From contig NZ_CADIJY010000001.1 of NCBI RefSeq assembly GCF_902859735.1, forward strand, positions 62,001-126,000: a DNA stretch of 64,000 bases, in the 5' to 3' direction. The first letter of the stretch is position 1. Each line of letters opens with the position of its first letter. Positions 1 through 9,080 of the stretch are shown piece by piece. Position numbers and translations under genes: made by a program. The notes below the pieces were generated by a model. The model was not told the origin of the DNA. It made no database searches and worked only from the letters and a program-made list of their open reading frames with translations. The stretch is from Achromobacter aegrifaciens. GTDB lineage: Bacteria > Pseudomonadota > Gammaproteobacteria > Burkholderiales > Burkholderiaceae_B.

Positions 1-819
1 GGCGCACTTGGCACGATCGACGCTTATATTTCCTCGGTCAACCGCCTGCCGGTCCTGTCCGCGGAACGTGAAACCGAGCTTGGCCGCCGCCTGCGCGACC
101 AGGAAGACCTGGGCGCCGCGCGCGAACTGATTCTGTCGCACCTGCGCCTGGTGGTGTCGGTGGCGCGCCAGTACCTGGGCTATGGATTGCCGCATGCCGA
201 CCTCATCCAGGAAGGCAACGTCGGCCTGATGAAGGCCGTCAAGCGTTTCGATCCCGAGCGCGGCGTGCGCTTGGTGTCATTCGCCGTGCACTGGATCAAG
301 GCTGAAATCCACGAATACATCATCCGCAACTGGCGCCTGGTGAAGGTCGCGACCACCAAGGCCCAGCGCAAGCTGTTCTTCAACCTGCGCAGCATGCGCC
401 CCGACGGCCAGACGCTGGATCCGGAACAGGTCGACCACATCGCGCGCGAACTGAACGTGCGCCGCGAAGACGTGAGCGAAATGGAAGTGCGCCTGTCCGG
501 CCGCGACATGTCGCTTGAAAACCAGGACGATGACGACGACAGCTACGCGCCCATCGCCTACCTGTCCGACGAGGGCCGCCAGGAACCCACCCGGGTGCTG
601 GAACGCGCCGCCCGCGACCAGTTGCAAAGCGCTGGCCTGACCGACGCGCTGCAAGCGCTGGATCCGCGTTCGCGCCGCATCGTCGAAGCCCGCTGGCTGC
701 AGGACGACGGCGGCGCCACGCTGCACGAACTGGCCCAGGAGTTCGGCGTGTCGGCCGAACGCATCCGCCAGATCGAAGCGGCCGCCCTGAAGAAGATGCG
801 CGGCAATCTTGCCTCTTGA
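1..819 (+). CDS. rpoH: RNA polymerase heat-shock sigma factor RpoH (5' end missing)
   Basis: Sigma-32 directs RNA polymerase to heat-shock promoters. The frame is open from the first base, so the start lies upstream of the window; 272 residues are visible of the roughly 290 usual for the family. Region 2 is present, with DLIQEGNVGLMKAVKRFDP and the aromatic-rich region 2.3/2.4. It is followed by QRKLFFNLR, the RpoH box that separates sigma-32 from other group 3 sigmas. The C-terminus carries the region 4.2 helix-turn-helix (LAQEFGVSAERIRQIE). The internal GTG at 151 is not the real start, because conserved region 1.2/2.1 sequence is encoded before it. A strong hairpin terminator follows directly. 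Confidence 0.95.
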   Translation, partial: GALGTIDAYISSVNRLPVLSAERETELGRRLRDQEDLGAARELILSHLRLVVSVARQYLGYGLPHADLIQEGNVGLMKAVKRFDPERGVRLVSFAVHWIKAEIHEYIIRNWRLVKVATTKAQRKLFFNLRSMRPDGQTLDPEQVDHIARELNVRREDVSEMEVRLSGRDMSLENQDDDDDSYAPIAYLSDEGRQEPTRVLERAARDQLQSAGLTDALQALDPRSRRIVEARWLQDDGGATLHELAQEFGVSAERIRQIEAAALKKMRGNLAS

Positions 820-840
820 GGCGGTTGCCGAACCATGCGA

Positions 841-870
841 AGGGCCGCGATCAGCGGCCCTTTTGCTTTT
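841..870 (+). terminator. Rho-independent terminator of rpoH
   Basis: GGGCCGC and GCGGCCC flank the five-base loop GATCA, and TTTTGCTTTT follows. It lies about 20 bases after the rpoH stop codon. Confidence 0.85.
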
Positions 871-960
871 CTGGTGGGCCGCGGCCGCACATGAATAAAT
901 TGATACAAATTTGGGCTGAAATTTTGCGCGGCGCGAGAAACTTAATGAGGATCGCACCGC

Positions 961-1085
961 CTAACTTCATGTAGACCGCGAACTTCGGTTAGCAGTCTTG
1001 TCATCCGTCTCGGCTTCTCCTCTTTCCCCTCCCCTATGAGACGGATGCTTGCGGGGCACCATGCATATCTGGTGCCCCGTTTTTT
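961..1085 (+). ncRNA. Candidate small RNA downstream of rpoH
   Basis: The space between the rpoH terminator and the 3' end of cpdA has no plausible reading frame but is highly structured. CATCCGTCT (1002-1010) pairs with AGACGGATG (1039-1047), leaving a loop that is almost entirely pyrimidine and contains CTCCTCTTT and CCCCTCCCC. A second hairpin follows: GGGGCACC (1053-1060) with GGTGCCCC (1071-1078) and a run of T. This layout, a CU-rich exposed loop resembling an anti-Shine-Dalgarno sequence followed by a terminator, is typical of bacterial small RNAs. I could not identify a clear promoter. The region could also be a long 3' UTR. Confidence 0.4.
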
Positions 1086-1086
1086 A
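1052..1086 (+). terminator. Rho-independent terminator
   Basis: The eight-base stem GGGGCACC/GGTGCCCC encloses the ten-base loop ATGCATATCT and is followed by six T. It is separate from the rpoH terminator about 200 bases upstream, so it implies a transcript starting in between or read-through. Confidence 0.8.
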
Positions 1087-1162
1087 TGCGCGTCCGGTTC
1101 GCGCTTGCAGTCGACTCAAGCGGCAAACGCCGTGCGCTGACGAAGCAAGAGGCGCGGCCTGG

Positions 1163-2017
1163 CTAGGCCGCCTGGGCGTTGTCCGCGGCGGTCCTGGCGC
1201 CATGCCACAGGGCGTCCTGCACGCGCCGCACGCCCGTTGCCATCGAACCGTCCTGGTACAGCTTGATCCAGCGGTAGCCGGGCGCCATGTTGTCCACCAC
1301 ATGCTTGCCGTCGCGGATGCTGAACTGGAAGCAGGTCGAGGGCGTGGCCAGCATGCGCAGATTGTGGCGGCGGCGGTCGAACTCGTGGTGCACATGGCCC
1401 CACAGCAGCACGCGGACCTGCGGCCAGCGCGTCAACAGCTTGAACAGGGCCTGGGGGTTGTCGATCATCATCGAATCGTGCCAGTGGCTGTCGATCTGCA
1501 TGGGGTTGTGATGCATGGCGATCAGCGTGTGGCGGCCCGGAGCTTCGGCCAGCGCGGCCTCCAGCAGATCGAGCTGGCTCGCGGGCAGATGGCCGGCGTT
1601 GGAACCGGGCACGGTGGTGTCCAGCGCGACCACGCGCCAGGCGCCCACGTCCGTCACCGGAACCGACCATTGCGGCAGTTCCTGGCGCATCACGGCCGGC
1701 AGGTCATGGTTGCCTGGCAGGCAGCGGATGCTGGCCTGCGCCAGGGCGGGCGCCTCGGACAGGACGCGCGCCAGCCGGCGATAGGCCGCGGCCTCGCCGT
1801 CCTGGGACATGTCGCCGGTCGCCAGCAGCAGATCGGGGTGCTTGCCGTCCGCCTCGATCTGGCGCAGCACGGCGCGCAGGCTGGCGTCCGTGTTGACGCC
1901 CAGCATCGAGGTTTCAGGTTCGCCAAACAGATGGCTGTCGGTCAGCTGGACCAGCATGGCGGGCGCATCGTCGCGCCGGGTCAGGGAATGGATCCGGGCC
2001 AAGTGCCGCTCCTGCAA
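1163..2017 (-). CDS. cpdA: 3',5'-cyclic-AMP phosphodiesterase, CpdA-type metallophosphoesterase
   Basis: Predicted to hydrolyse cyclic AMP to AMP in the cytoplasm with a two-metal centre. The calcineurin-like motifs appear in order: D27-x-H29, G68-D69 with D73, G102-N-H-D105, H169-H170 and G207-H-V-H-H211. Length (284 residues) fits the CpdA family, which is slightly longer at the N-terminus than the core that begins near residue 21. An alternative start at Met21 is possible. The gene is divergent from the cyclic-nucleotide-binding antiporter at 2187, so this enzyme may tune the ligand that controls its neighbour. Another small cyclic-nucleotide or phosphoester substrate cannot be excluded. 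Confidence 0.85.
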   Translation of the reverse strand: MQERHLARIHSLTRRDDAPAMLVQLTDSHLFGEPETSMLGVNTDASLRAVLRQIEADGKHPDLLLATGDMSQDGEAAAYRRLARVLSEAPALAQASIRCLPGNHDLPAVMRQELPQWSVPVTDVGAWRVVALDTTVPGSNAGHLPASQLDLLEAALAEAPGRHTLIAMHHNPMQIDSHWHDSMMIDNPQALFKLLTRWPQVRVLLWGHVHHEFDRRRHNLRMLATPSTCFQFSIRDGKHVVDNMAPGYRWIKLYQDGSMATGVRRVQDALWHGARTAADNAQAA

Positions 2018-2186
2018 AGTTTGTGCGATTCCACATTACCCAAAAAACATGGCGCGACGCGTATCGCTTGTCCGCATTGGGGTAACGAAACGTGCATTCT
2101 CCTCGATTCCTGGCAGTTCCTGCGCCGGTCCCGGAGGAAAAAGCCGCTATTCTTGTGGAACTTCACATAAGCTCCGCCCACAGAAC

Positions 2187-4901
2187 ATGGATGTAGGTTT
2201 TCTCGTATTCGGCCTGGCAGGTCTGCTGACGCTGGTCTGCTTCATGCCGCCCCTGGCCGGCCGCCTCAAGCTGCCCTATTCGGTGCTGCTGGCCATTGTC
2301 GGCTGTCTGCTCGGCATCATCGTGCACGTTCACGGCTGGGCGCCCAGCTGGATCGGCGACTTCCTGGATTCGCTGGAACGCTTCGAGATTTCGTCCGAAA
2401 CCTTCCTGATGGTGTTCCTGCCGGTGCTCCTGTTCGAGACCGCATTATCCATGAACGTGCGGCGCCTGATGGACGACATCGGCCCTATCCTCATGATGGC
2501 GATCGTGGCCGTGGTCGTCTGCACCGTGGTGGTCGGGGTCACGCTGGATGCCATTTCGCCCTACGGGTTGGTGGTCTGCCTGCTGCTGGGCGCCATCGTC
2601 GCCACCACCGACCCCGTGGCGGTGGTGGGCATCTTCCGCGAAGTGGGCGCGCCCAAGCGCCTGACCACGCTGGTCGAAGGCGAAAGCCTCTTCAACGACG
2701 CGGCCTCCATTGCCTTGTACTCCGTGCTGTTGGCCGTGCTGGGCGGCCATGGCGAACTCACCGCCAGCGGCATCTTCAACGACTTCATCGTGCACTTCAT
2801 CGGCGGCGGCGTGGCGGGTTTCGCCATGGGCCGGCTGGCTTGCTTCCTGTTCGCCTGGCTGCGCGGCTTTCCCACCGCGGAAATCACGCTGACACTGACG
2901 CTGGCCTATCTGTCCTTCTTCATTTCCGAGCACTACCTGAACGTGTCGGGCGTGGTCGCCACCGTGATCGCCGGCCTGGTGGTGGGCTCCACCGGCCGCA
3001 CGCGCATGTCGCCCACCACGTTCGAATACTTGTCCAGCGCCTGGGAGCAGTTCGGCTTCTGGGCCAACTCGCTGATCTTCCTGTTCGCGGCCATGCTGAT
3101 TCCCAAGCTGATGGCGGCCGCCGACTGGCAGGAACTGGCGCTGGTGGCGGTGGTGTTCGTTGCCACGCTGGTGGCGCGCGCAATTGTGGTCTTCGGCCTG
3201 CTGCCCTTGCTGGGGCTGACCCGGCTGGGGACCAAGGTCAGCAATCCTTATAAGGTCGTCATGCTGTGGGGCGGCCTGCGCGGCGCCGTCTCGCTGGCGC
3301 TGGCGCTGGCCGTGACGGAGCAGACCGGGGTGGCCGAAGAGGCGCGCCAGTTCATCGCGGTGGCCACCACCAGCTACGTGCTGCTGACCTTGTTCATCAA
3401 CGGCATCAGCCTGCGGCCGCTGATCCGCATGCTGGGCCTGAACCAGTTGTCCCCGGTGGAGCGCACCATCCGCAACCAGGCCCTGGCCGTGGCGCTGGAA
3501 GATCTGCAGGGCAAGACCGAAGAGGTCGCCAAGACCGAGCATATCGGCACCGAGGTCCGCGACCGCATCCGCGCCGTGTTCGACGCCAGCCTGACCAGCG
3601 TGCACGACGGCCAGGTCAGCCAGATGACGGACGACCAGCGTGTGGCGGTGGGACTGGCCATCGTGGCGCAGCGCGAAGAGGAAATGTTCTTCGACATCCT
3701 GAAGGCGCAGATCGTGGACTGGCGCATGGCCGAAACCCTGCTGGCGCGGGCCGAACGGCTGGAGGACGCGATCCGGCTGGGGGGCATTCCGGGCTTTGAG
3801 CGCGCCATCGTCGCCGACGTGCGCTATTCCACCGGTTTCCGGCTGGCCTTGCGCCTGCATTACCTGTTCGGCTTCCAGGGCTGGCTGGCGCGCGAACTGG
3901 GCCAGCGCTTCGCCAACCTGATGAGCAAGCGGTCGGTCGCGCAGCGCCTGATTGCCTTCGCGCGCGAACAGATCACCCCCCTGCTGGGCGAGGAAGCCAC
4001 GCAGCGCATCGTGTCCCTGCACCAGCGCCGCTTGGACCTGATCGAAAACGCCATGCAGGCTCTGAACCTGCAATATCCGTCCTACGCCCAGTGGCTGCAG
4101 GAAAGCTACCTGGGCCGCGTGGCCCGCGAAATGGAGCGCATCCGTTACCGCGACATGCTTGAGCAGTTCCTGATCAGCGGCGAGGTCTACGCCGACCTGA
4201 TGGCGCAGTTGAAGAGCCGCTGGGCCCACATCGACAAGCACCCGCCGCTGGACATCGAAATGAGCGCGGCCGACCTGATCAAACGCGTGCCGCTGTTCGA
4301 AGGCCTGTCCGCCGATTCCTTGCGGGCCATCAGCAAGCTGCTCAAGCCGCGACTGGCGTTGCCGGACCAGCGCGTGCTGACCAAGGGCCGCCATGGCGAA
4401 GAGATGTGTTTCGTGGCCTCGGGCGCCGTGGCAGTGCATCTGCCGGACAACACCATGATCGAACTGGGCAGCGGCGAATTCTTCGGCGAACTTGGCCTGC
4501 TCGGTGAAGAGCAGCTGATGCCCGAGGTGACGTCGCTGGGCTACAGCAAGCTGCTGATGCTGTCCTCGCGCGATTTCCACGCCCTGCTGGCGCGCGACGA
4601 GCATCTGCGCGAACGCATCCAGGTCGTCGCCAAGCAACGCCTGCGCGCGATCGAAGTGTGGAAGCAGTTTTCGCAGGCCAATGCCGCGCCCGCTCCGGTC
4701 CCCGCGCCGGCGTCGGCGCCCAGCCCGGCGCAGGCCGCCGAAGCCGCGGAAGCGGCGGGCGCGGCGTCCGGCACTGATACCCAAGCGGCGCGCGAGGCCG
4801 CGGGGGCGGATGCGCCGCCTGCAAGCGACCTCCCCGGGAATCTCGCCGGCAACGTCACGGACAACCCGGCGTTGGGCGAGCCGGGCATCGTTCCACGTTG
4901 A
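2187..4901 (+). CDS. NhaP-type Na+(K+)/H+ antiporter with C-terminal cyclic-nucleotide-binding domain
   Basis: A 904-residue CPA1-family exchanger. Residues 1-420 hold about a dozen membrane segments with the family signatures TDPVAV (141-146) and ESLFND (166-171), whose acidic residues carry the ion. A long cytoplasmic helical region follows. Residues about 700-815 form a cNMP-binding fold, including GSGEFFGELGLLGEE, which resembles the phosphate-binding cassette. The last 80 residues are Ala/Pro-rich and probably disordered. The frame is open upstream, but ATG 2187 gives the conserved hydrophobic N-terminus. The layout recalls plant SOS1 and bacterial exchangers gated by cyclic nucleotides. 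Divergence from cpdA supports cAMP control, which is inferred. Confidence 0.88.
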   Translation: MDVGFLVFGLAGLLTLVCFMPPLAGRLKLPYSVLLAIVGCLLGIIVHVHGWAPSWIGDFLDSLERFEISSETFLMVFLPVLLFETALSMNVRRLMDDIGPILMMAIVAVVVCTVVVGVTLDAISPYGLVVCLLLGAIVATTDPVAVVGIFREVGAPKRLTTLVEGESLFNDAASIALYSVLLAVLGGHGELTASGIFNDFIVHFIGGGVAGFAMGRLACFLFAWLRGFPTAEITLTLTLAYLSFFISEHYLNVSGVVATVIAGLVVGSTGRTRMSPTTFEYLSSAWEQFGFWANSLIFLFAAMLIPKLMAAADWQELALVAVVFVATLVARAIVVFGLLPLLGLTRLGTKVSNPYKVVMLWGGLRGAVSLALALAVTEQTGVAEEARQFIAVATTSYVLLTLFINGISLRPLIRMLGLNQLSPVERTIRNQALAVALEDLQGKTEEVAKTEHIGTEVRDRIRAVFDASLTSVHDGQVSQMTDDQRVAVGLAIVAQREEEMFFDILKAQIVDWRMAETLLARAERLEDAIRLGGIPGFERAIVADVRYSTGFRLALRLHYLFGFQGWLARELGQRFANLMSKRSVAQRLIAFAREQITPLLGEEATQRIVSLHQRRLDLIENAMQALNLQYPSYAQWLQESYLGRVAREMERIRYRDMLEQFLISGEVYADLMAQLKSRWAHIDKHPPLDIEMSAADLIKRVPLFEGLSADSLRAISKLLKPRLALPDQRVLTKGRHGEEMCFVASGAVAVHLPDNTMIELGSGEFFGELGLLGEEQLMPEVTSLGYSKLLMLSSRDFHALLARDEHLRERIQVVAKQRLRAIEVWKQFSQANAAPAPVPAPASAPSPAQAAEAAEAAGAASGTDTQAAREAAGADAPPASDLPGNLAGNVTDNPALGEPGIVPR

Positions 4902-4910
4902 TTCAGGGGT

Positions 4911-4932
4911 CGGGGCTGCCTGCGCAGCCCCG
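4911..4932. terminator. Hairpin between convergent genes
   Basis: CGGGGCTGC (4911-4919) pairs with GCAGCCCCG (4924-4932) around a four-base loop. It lies between the antiporter stop and the NUDIX stop. There is no T tract on either strand, so termination is uncertain. Confidence 0.4.
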
Positions 4933-4943
4933 GACCGCGAGGC

Positions 4944-5756
4944 TCAGGCCGGGATCTCGCCGGCCGCGCGGCGCTGCATGATGTCTTCGACGATCACCAG
5001 CGCTGCTTCAAGCGTGAATTCGCCTTCCGCCACCTGGCGCACGGCCGTGGCCGCGTCGATGGTGGCGATCTCCATCACCTCGCCGTCCCGGTTGGCGGGG
5101 CGCACGTCAGCCGCAAGCACGCAGGTGCTGGTCAGGACATCCTCGACCTGATAGCCCTCGGGCAGGCGGCGATGGATGCGCAGAATGGTGCGCAGGGGCG
5201 AACGCTGCGTCAGGTCGGGCGCGTCCAGCCCCGCCTCTTCGCCGCATTCGCGCACCAGCGCCAGTTCCAGGTCCTCGCGGCTGCCGGCCAGGCCGCCGAC
5301 CAAGGTGTCCCACATACCGGGATCGGTGGATTTGCTGAGCGCGCGGCGCGCTACCCACAGGCGGCCGTCCGGCGTCCACGCATTCAGATGCACGGCCTTG
5401 GTGAGCAGGCCCAGCGGCCGCACCGCCGCGCGTTCGATCACGCCCAGCGGCTCGTCGCCGTCCAGAACATCCAGCAATTCGTCGCGCCAGCCGCGTAGGC
5501 AGTTGGCTTGGCGCAACAGTTGCGCGGCCTGTTCAAGCACGCCGTTCAGGTTTGCGCCGGGCTGCAGGTCCGCGCCGATGCGCAGGCTCGCGCCGTCCGT
5601 TGCGATGCCGGGCGCATCGCGCAATGCATCGCACGCCGCATGCGTGGCCCAGCCGCAGCGACGCCCCGCTATATATAAAGCGCGCGCGCCTTCCGGGGCG
5701 GGCTCTTGCGCGCGGGCGCGCAGGTCGGCGTACAAGTCGGACAACTGCTTGGGCAT
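4944..5756 (-). CDS. NUDIX hydrolase with N-terminal DUF4743-type domain
   Basis: Hydrolyses a nucleoside diphosphate linked to another group; the substrate is not predictable. A full Nudix box spans G155 to L177: G155-x5-E161-x7-R169-E170-x2-E173-E174-x-G176. The first 120 residues resemble the DUF4743 domain found in thiamin-pyrophosphokinase-related NUDIX proteins. Length (270 residues) is usual for this two-domain group. It is monocistronic and convergent with the antiporter. Confidence 0.85.
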   Translation of the reverse strand: MPKQLSDLYADLRARAQEPAPEGARALYIAGRRCGWATHAACDALRDAPGIATDGASLRIGADLQPGANLNGVLEQAAQLLRQANCLRGWRDELLDVLDGDEPLGVIERAAVRPLGLLTKAVHLNAWTPDGRLWVARRALSKSTDPGMWDTLVGGLAGSREDLELALVRECGEEAGLDAPDLTQRSPLRTILRIHRRLPEGYQVEDVLTSTCVLAADVRPANRDGEVMEIATIDAATAVRQVAEGEFTLEAALVIVEDIMQRRAAGEIPA

Positions 5757-5868
5757 CGTGAAACCGTGGTGATGATGTTGCCGACGATTTTATGCCACCC
5801 TGTTTACGGCGCGTGGTCAAGGGGCGCGGCCAGATGGGGGCGGGCCGGATGAATTCAAGGGCACTAAC

Positions 5869-5896
5869 TTACATCTGTTTGCGCGTCCGCTATAAT
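5869..5896 (+). promoter_or_regulatory. Sigma-70 promoter of the cytochrome oxidase operon
   Basis: TTACAT (5869-5874) and a perfect TATAAT (5891-5896) are separated by 16 bases. They lie about 150 bases upstream of coxB, leaving a 5' leader in which I see no reading frame. Confidence 0.65.
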
Positions 5897-6044
5897 CCGC
5901 CAGTTTCTTTGTGATTTCGAGTGGGAACGACAGGGGCCGCTCTATCTCCCCGTCACGCCCTACCATCTAATAATTGCGCGTTGCCCGGTTCCGGCGACTT
6001 CCGCCACTAGCGAACGGACCTTCGCGCCGTGTTTCGAGGTAAGC

Positions 6045-7202
6045 ATGAAGAAGTGGAGAGGGATACTGGGGGCTTGTGCGATGCTGATTGGCAGCGTGGC
6101 AGGTGCTCAGGTGCAAGACATGCCCGGCGGCCCGAAGGTCAATCAGCTCAACCTGCATGAAGGTGTCACGGCAATTTCGCGCGACATCATGTGGTTGCAT
6201 TGGATGCTGCTCACGATCTGTATCGTGATCTTCATCGGCGTCTTCGGAGTGATGTTCTACTCCATCTGGGCGCACCGCAAATCGCGTGGCCACAAGGCCG
6301 CGACCTTCCATGAACATCTGGGCGTGGAAGTCGCCTGGACCGTCATCCCGTTCATCATCGTCATCGCCATGGCGCTGCCGGCCACCAAGACGGTGGTTGC
6401 GATGAAAGACACTTCCAGCGCCGACCTCACCGTGAAGGTCACCGGCTACCAATGGAAGTGGGGCTACGAGTACCTCGACGGCTCGGCCACCGGCATCAAG
6501 TTCCTCTCCACGCTCTCGACCCCGCGCGCTCAGATCGAGAACCGCGAACCCAAGGGCGAGTTCTACCTGATGGAAGTGGACAATCATCTGGTCGTCCCGG
6601 CGAACAAGAAGGTCCGCATCGTGCTGACCGCAGCCGACGTCATCCACTCGTGGATGATTCCGGACTTCGGCGTGAAGCAGGACGCCATCCCCGGCTTCCT
6701 GCGCGACACCTGGTTCAACGCCGACAAGCCCGGTATCTACCGCGGCCAGTGCGCGGAACTGTGCGGCAAGGATCACGCGTTCATGCCCATCGTCGTGGAA
6801 GTCATGGCGCAGGCCGACTACGACAAGTGGGTTGAAGACCAAAAGAAGAAGATGGCGGCAAACGCCGACGATCCCAATAAAGAGTGGACGGAAGCCGAAC
6901 TGGTTGCCCGCGGCGAAAAGGTTTTCGCGGCGAATTGCGTTGCCTGTCACCAGGCCAACGGCAAGGGCATCCCGGGCAGTTTCCCCCCGCTCGACGGAGA
7001 CAAGGTTGTTCTGGGCCCGAAGGCCGAACAGATCAACACCGTGCTGAAGGGCAAGCCCGGCACCGCGATGGCGGCATTCGGCGGGCAGCTCAACGATGTC
7101 GAAATCGCAGCGGTCATCAGCTATACGCGCCATGCCTGGAGCAATGCAGGCAAGGGGCAGGACCCGACGGTTCTACCGAAGGACGTGCAGGCTGCGCGCT
7201 GA
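6045..7202 (+). CDS. coxB: Cytochrome c oxidase subunit II with fused cytochrome c domain
   Basis: Subunit II of an aa3-type terminal oxidase; it accepts electrons at CuA and passes them to subunit I. A signal peptide (first 20 residues) and two membrane helices (about 45-70 and 90-110) precede the periplasmic cupredoxin domain. The CuA ligands lie in CAELCGKDHAFM (near residue 236) with an upstream HSWMIPDFG histidine. The C-terminal 100 residues add a class I cytochrome c with CVACH (near residue 299) and a methionine in PGTAMAAFGG. The fusion makes the enzyme caa3-like. It is the first gene of the oxidase operon and has a strong promoter upstream. Confidence 0.95.
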   Translation: MKKWRGILGACAMLIGSVAGAQVQDMPGGPKVNQLNLHEGVTAISRDIMWLHWMLLTICIVIFIGVFGVMFYSIWAHRKSRGHKAATFHEHLGVEVAWTVIPFIIVIAMALPATKTVVAMKDTSSADLTVKVTGYQWKWGYEYLDGSATGIKFLSTLSTPRAQIENREPKGEFYLMEVDNHLVVPANKKVRIVLTAADVIHSWMIPDFGVKQDAIPGFLRDTWFNADKPGIYRGQCAELCGKDHAFMPIVVEVMAQADYDKWVEDQKKKMAANADDPNKEWTEAELVARGEKVFAANCVACHQANGKGIPGSFPPLDGDKVVLGPKAEQINTVLKGKPGTAMAAFGGQLNDVEIAAVISYTRHAWSNAGKGQDPTVLPKDVQAAR

Positions 7203-7306
7203 TTGCGCGCGCCTCGCCACGCCCTCGCAGAACCGGTTCCGTTTAGTTAGAGATACCCTGCCGGCCCCGTCGATCGGGCCCGGCACTCAGCAGGAAGGAG
7301 TCCATC

Positions 7307-8914
7307 ATGAGCAGCGTCACTGTAGACCACGTGTCGCCGGGCCACGGCCACGGTCACGATGACCACCACCACGCCATCCCCACCGGCTGGCGCCGCTGGC
7401 TTTTCGCCACGAACCACAAAGACATCGGGACGATGTATCTCATCTTCTCGTTTGTCATGCTGCTGGAAGGCGGCACGCTGGCACTGCTGCTGCGCACCGA
7501 GCTCTTCGAGCCGGGCCTGCAGTTCTTCCGCCCCGAACTCTTCAACCAGTTCACCACCATGCACGGCCTCGTCATGGTGTTCGGCGCGGTCATGCCGGCC
7601 TTCGTGGGCTTCGCCAACTGGATGATCCCGATGCAGATCGGCGCCTCCGACATGGCGTTCGCCCGCATGAACAACTTCAGCTTCTGGCTGCTGCCGGTGG
7701 CCGCGATCATGCTGACCGCGTCGTTCTTCGTGCCCGGCGGCGCCACCGCGGCCGGCTGGACGCTGTACGCGCCGCTGTCGCTGCAGATGGGCCCCGGCAT
7801 GGACCTGGCGATCTTCGCGCTGCACATCATGGGCGTCTCGTCCATCATGGGCGCGATCAACATCATCGTCACCATCCTGAACATGCGCGCGCCCGGCCTG
7901 ACGCTGATGAAGATGCCGCTGTTCTGCTGGACCTGGCTGATCACCGCCTTCCTGCTGCTGGCCGTGATGCCGGTGCTGGCCGCTGCCATCACCATGGTGC
8001 TGACCGACCGTCATTTCGGCACGGGCTTCTTCAACGCGGCCGCTGGCGGCGACCCGGTGCTGTACCAGCACGTGTTCTGGTTCTTCGGGCACCCCGAGGT
8101 CTACATCATGATCTTGCCGGCGTTCGGTATCGTGTCGGCCATCGTGCCCGCGTTCGCCCGCAAGAAGCTGTTCGGCTACGCCTCGATGGTTTACGCGACG
8201 GCTTCCATCGCCGTGCTGTCCTTCATCGTGTGGGCGCACCACATGTTCACCACTGGCATGCCGGTCACGGGTCAGCTCTACTTCATGTACGCCACCATGC
8301 TCATCTCCATCCCGACCGGGGTGAAGGTGTTCAACTGGGTCGCCACCATGTGGCGCGGCTCCATGACGTTCGAGACCCCCATGCTGTTCTCGATCGGCTT
8401 CATCTTCGTGTTCACCATGGGCGGTTTCACCGGCCTGATCCTGTCGGTGGCCCCGATCGACATCCAGGTCCACGACACCTACTACGTGGTCGCGCACTTC
8501 CACTACGTGCTGGTGGCGGGCTCGTTGTTTGCTCTCTTCGCCGGCGCCTACTACTGGGTGCCCAAGTGGACGGGCCGCATGTACAGCGAAAAGCTGGGCA
8601 AGCTGCACTTCTGGTCGACGCTGATCTCGTTCAACGTCACTTTCTTCCCGATGCACTTCCTGGGCCTGGCAGGCATGCCGCGCCGCTACGCCGACTACGC
8701 CGGTCAGTTCACGACGTTCCACCAGATGGCCACCATCGGCGCATTCTGGTTCGGCCTGTCGCAGCTGATCTTCCTGTGGGCGATGGTGCGTTGCTACATG
8801 GGCAAGGGCGAACCCGCCGCGGCCAAGCCGTGGGAAGGCGCCGAAGGCCTGGAATGGACCGTGCCGTCGCCGGCGCCGTTCCATACGTTCGAAACTCCGC
8901 CCGAAGTGAAGTAA
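7307..8914 (+). CDS. coxA: Cytochrome c oxidase subunit I
   Basis: Catalytic heme-copper subunit (535 residues, 12 membrane helices) that reduces oxygen and pumps protons. The HPEVY motif holds the CuB histidine cross-linked to tyrosine, and HHMFTTG supplies the paired CuB histidines. The His ligands of heme a and a3 lie in [14 protein letters not shown]. The N-terminus is His-rich (near residues 8-23). A strong ribosome site (AGGAAGGAG) precedes ATG 7307. It is 104 bases from coxB and cotranscription is likely. Confidence 0.97.
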   Translation: MSSVTVDHVSPGHGHGHDDHHHAIPTGWRRWLFATNHKDIGTMYLIFSFVMLLEGGTLALLLRTELFEPGLQFFRPELFNQFTTMHGLVMVFGAVMPAFVGFANWMIPMQIGASDMAFARMNNFSFWLLPVAAIMLTASFFVPGGATAAGWTLYAPLSLQMGPGMDLAIFALHIMGVSSIMGAINIIVTILNMRAPGLTLMKMPLFCWTWLITAFLLLAVMPVLAAAITMVLTDRHFGTGFFNAAAGGDPVLYQHVFWFFGHPEVYIMILPAFGIVSAIVPAFARKKLFGYASMVYATASIAVLSFIVWAHHMFTTGMPVTGQLYFMYATMLISIPTGVKVFNWVATMWRGSMTFETPMLFSIGFIFVFTMGGFTGLILSVAPIDIQVHDTYYVVAHFHYVLVAGSLFALFAGAYYWVPKWTGRMYSEKLGKLHFWSTLISFNVTFFPMHFLGLAGMPRRYADYAGQFTTFHQMATIGAFWFGLSQLIFLWAMVRCYMGKGEPAAAKPWEGAEGLEWTVPSPAPFHTFETPPEVK

Positions 8915-8945
8915 GGCAGCCTTTCATGTTTCAGGTAGCACAGCA

Positions 8946-9071
8946 ATGACACCCGAGCAGCGCCGCCGCAACAAGATCGCAGGTCTGGTCCTGCTGGCAT
9001 TCGTCATTGCCGTGTTTGCCTGGACCGTGCTGCGCGGCTCGGCCCTGCTGTCGGGCGTCGCTGTCAGTTAG
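8946..9071 (+). CDS. Cytochrome oxidase small assembly protein (41 residues)
   Basis: ATG 8946 to TAG 9069-9071 encodes MTPEQRRRNKIAGLVLLAFV and continues to 41 residues: a basic N-terminus and a single membrane helix. This matches the tiny protein that follows coxA in Burkholderiales and is annotated as a cytochrome oxidase small assembly protein. In that order the next gene is normally ctaG (Cox11). Here DUF2970 begins only 9 bases later, so ctaG is not in its usual place. Function is inferred from position only. Confidence 0.75.
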   Translation: MTPEQRRRNKIAGLVLLAFVIAVFAWTVLRGSALLSGVAVS

Positions 9072-9080
9072 GCGCGGGCC

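Noticed and set aside
1049-2170. 373-codon open frame on the + strand opposite cpdA
   Set aside because: It mirrors the GC-rich cpdA frame, starts inside a terminator hairpin, and its product has no recognisable domain. cpdA has all its catalytic motifs.
2445-4784. 779-codon open frame antisense to the antiporter
   Set aside because: It is a His/Gln/Arg-rich low-complexity translation typical of the antisense of a GC-rich gene, with no ribosome site.
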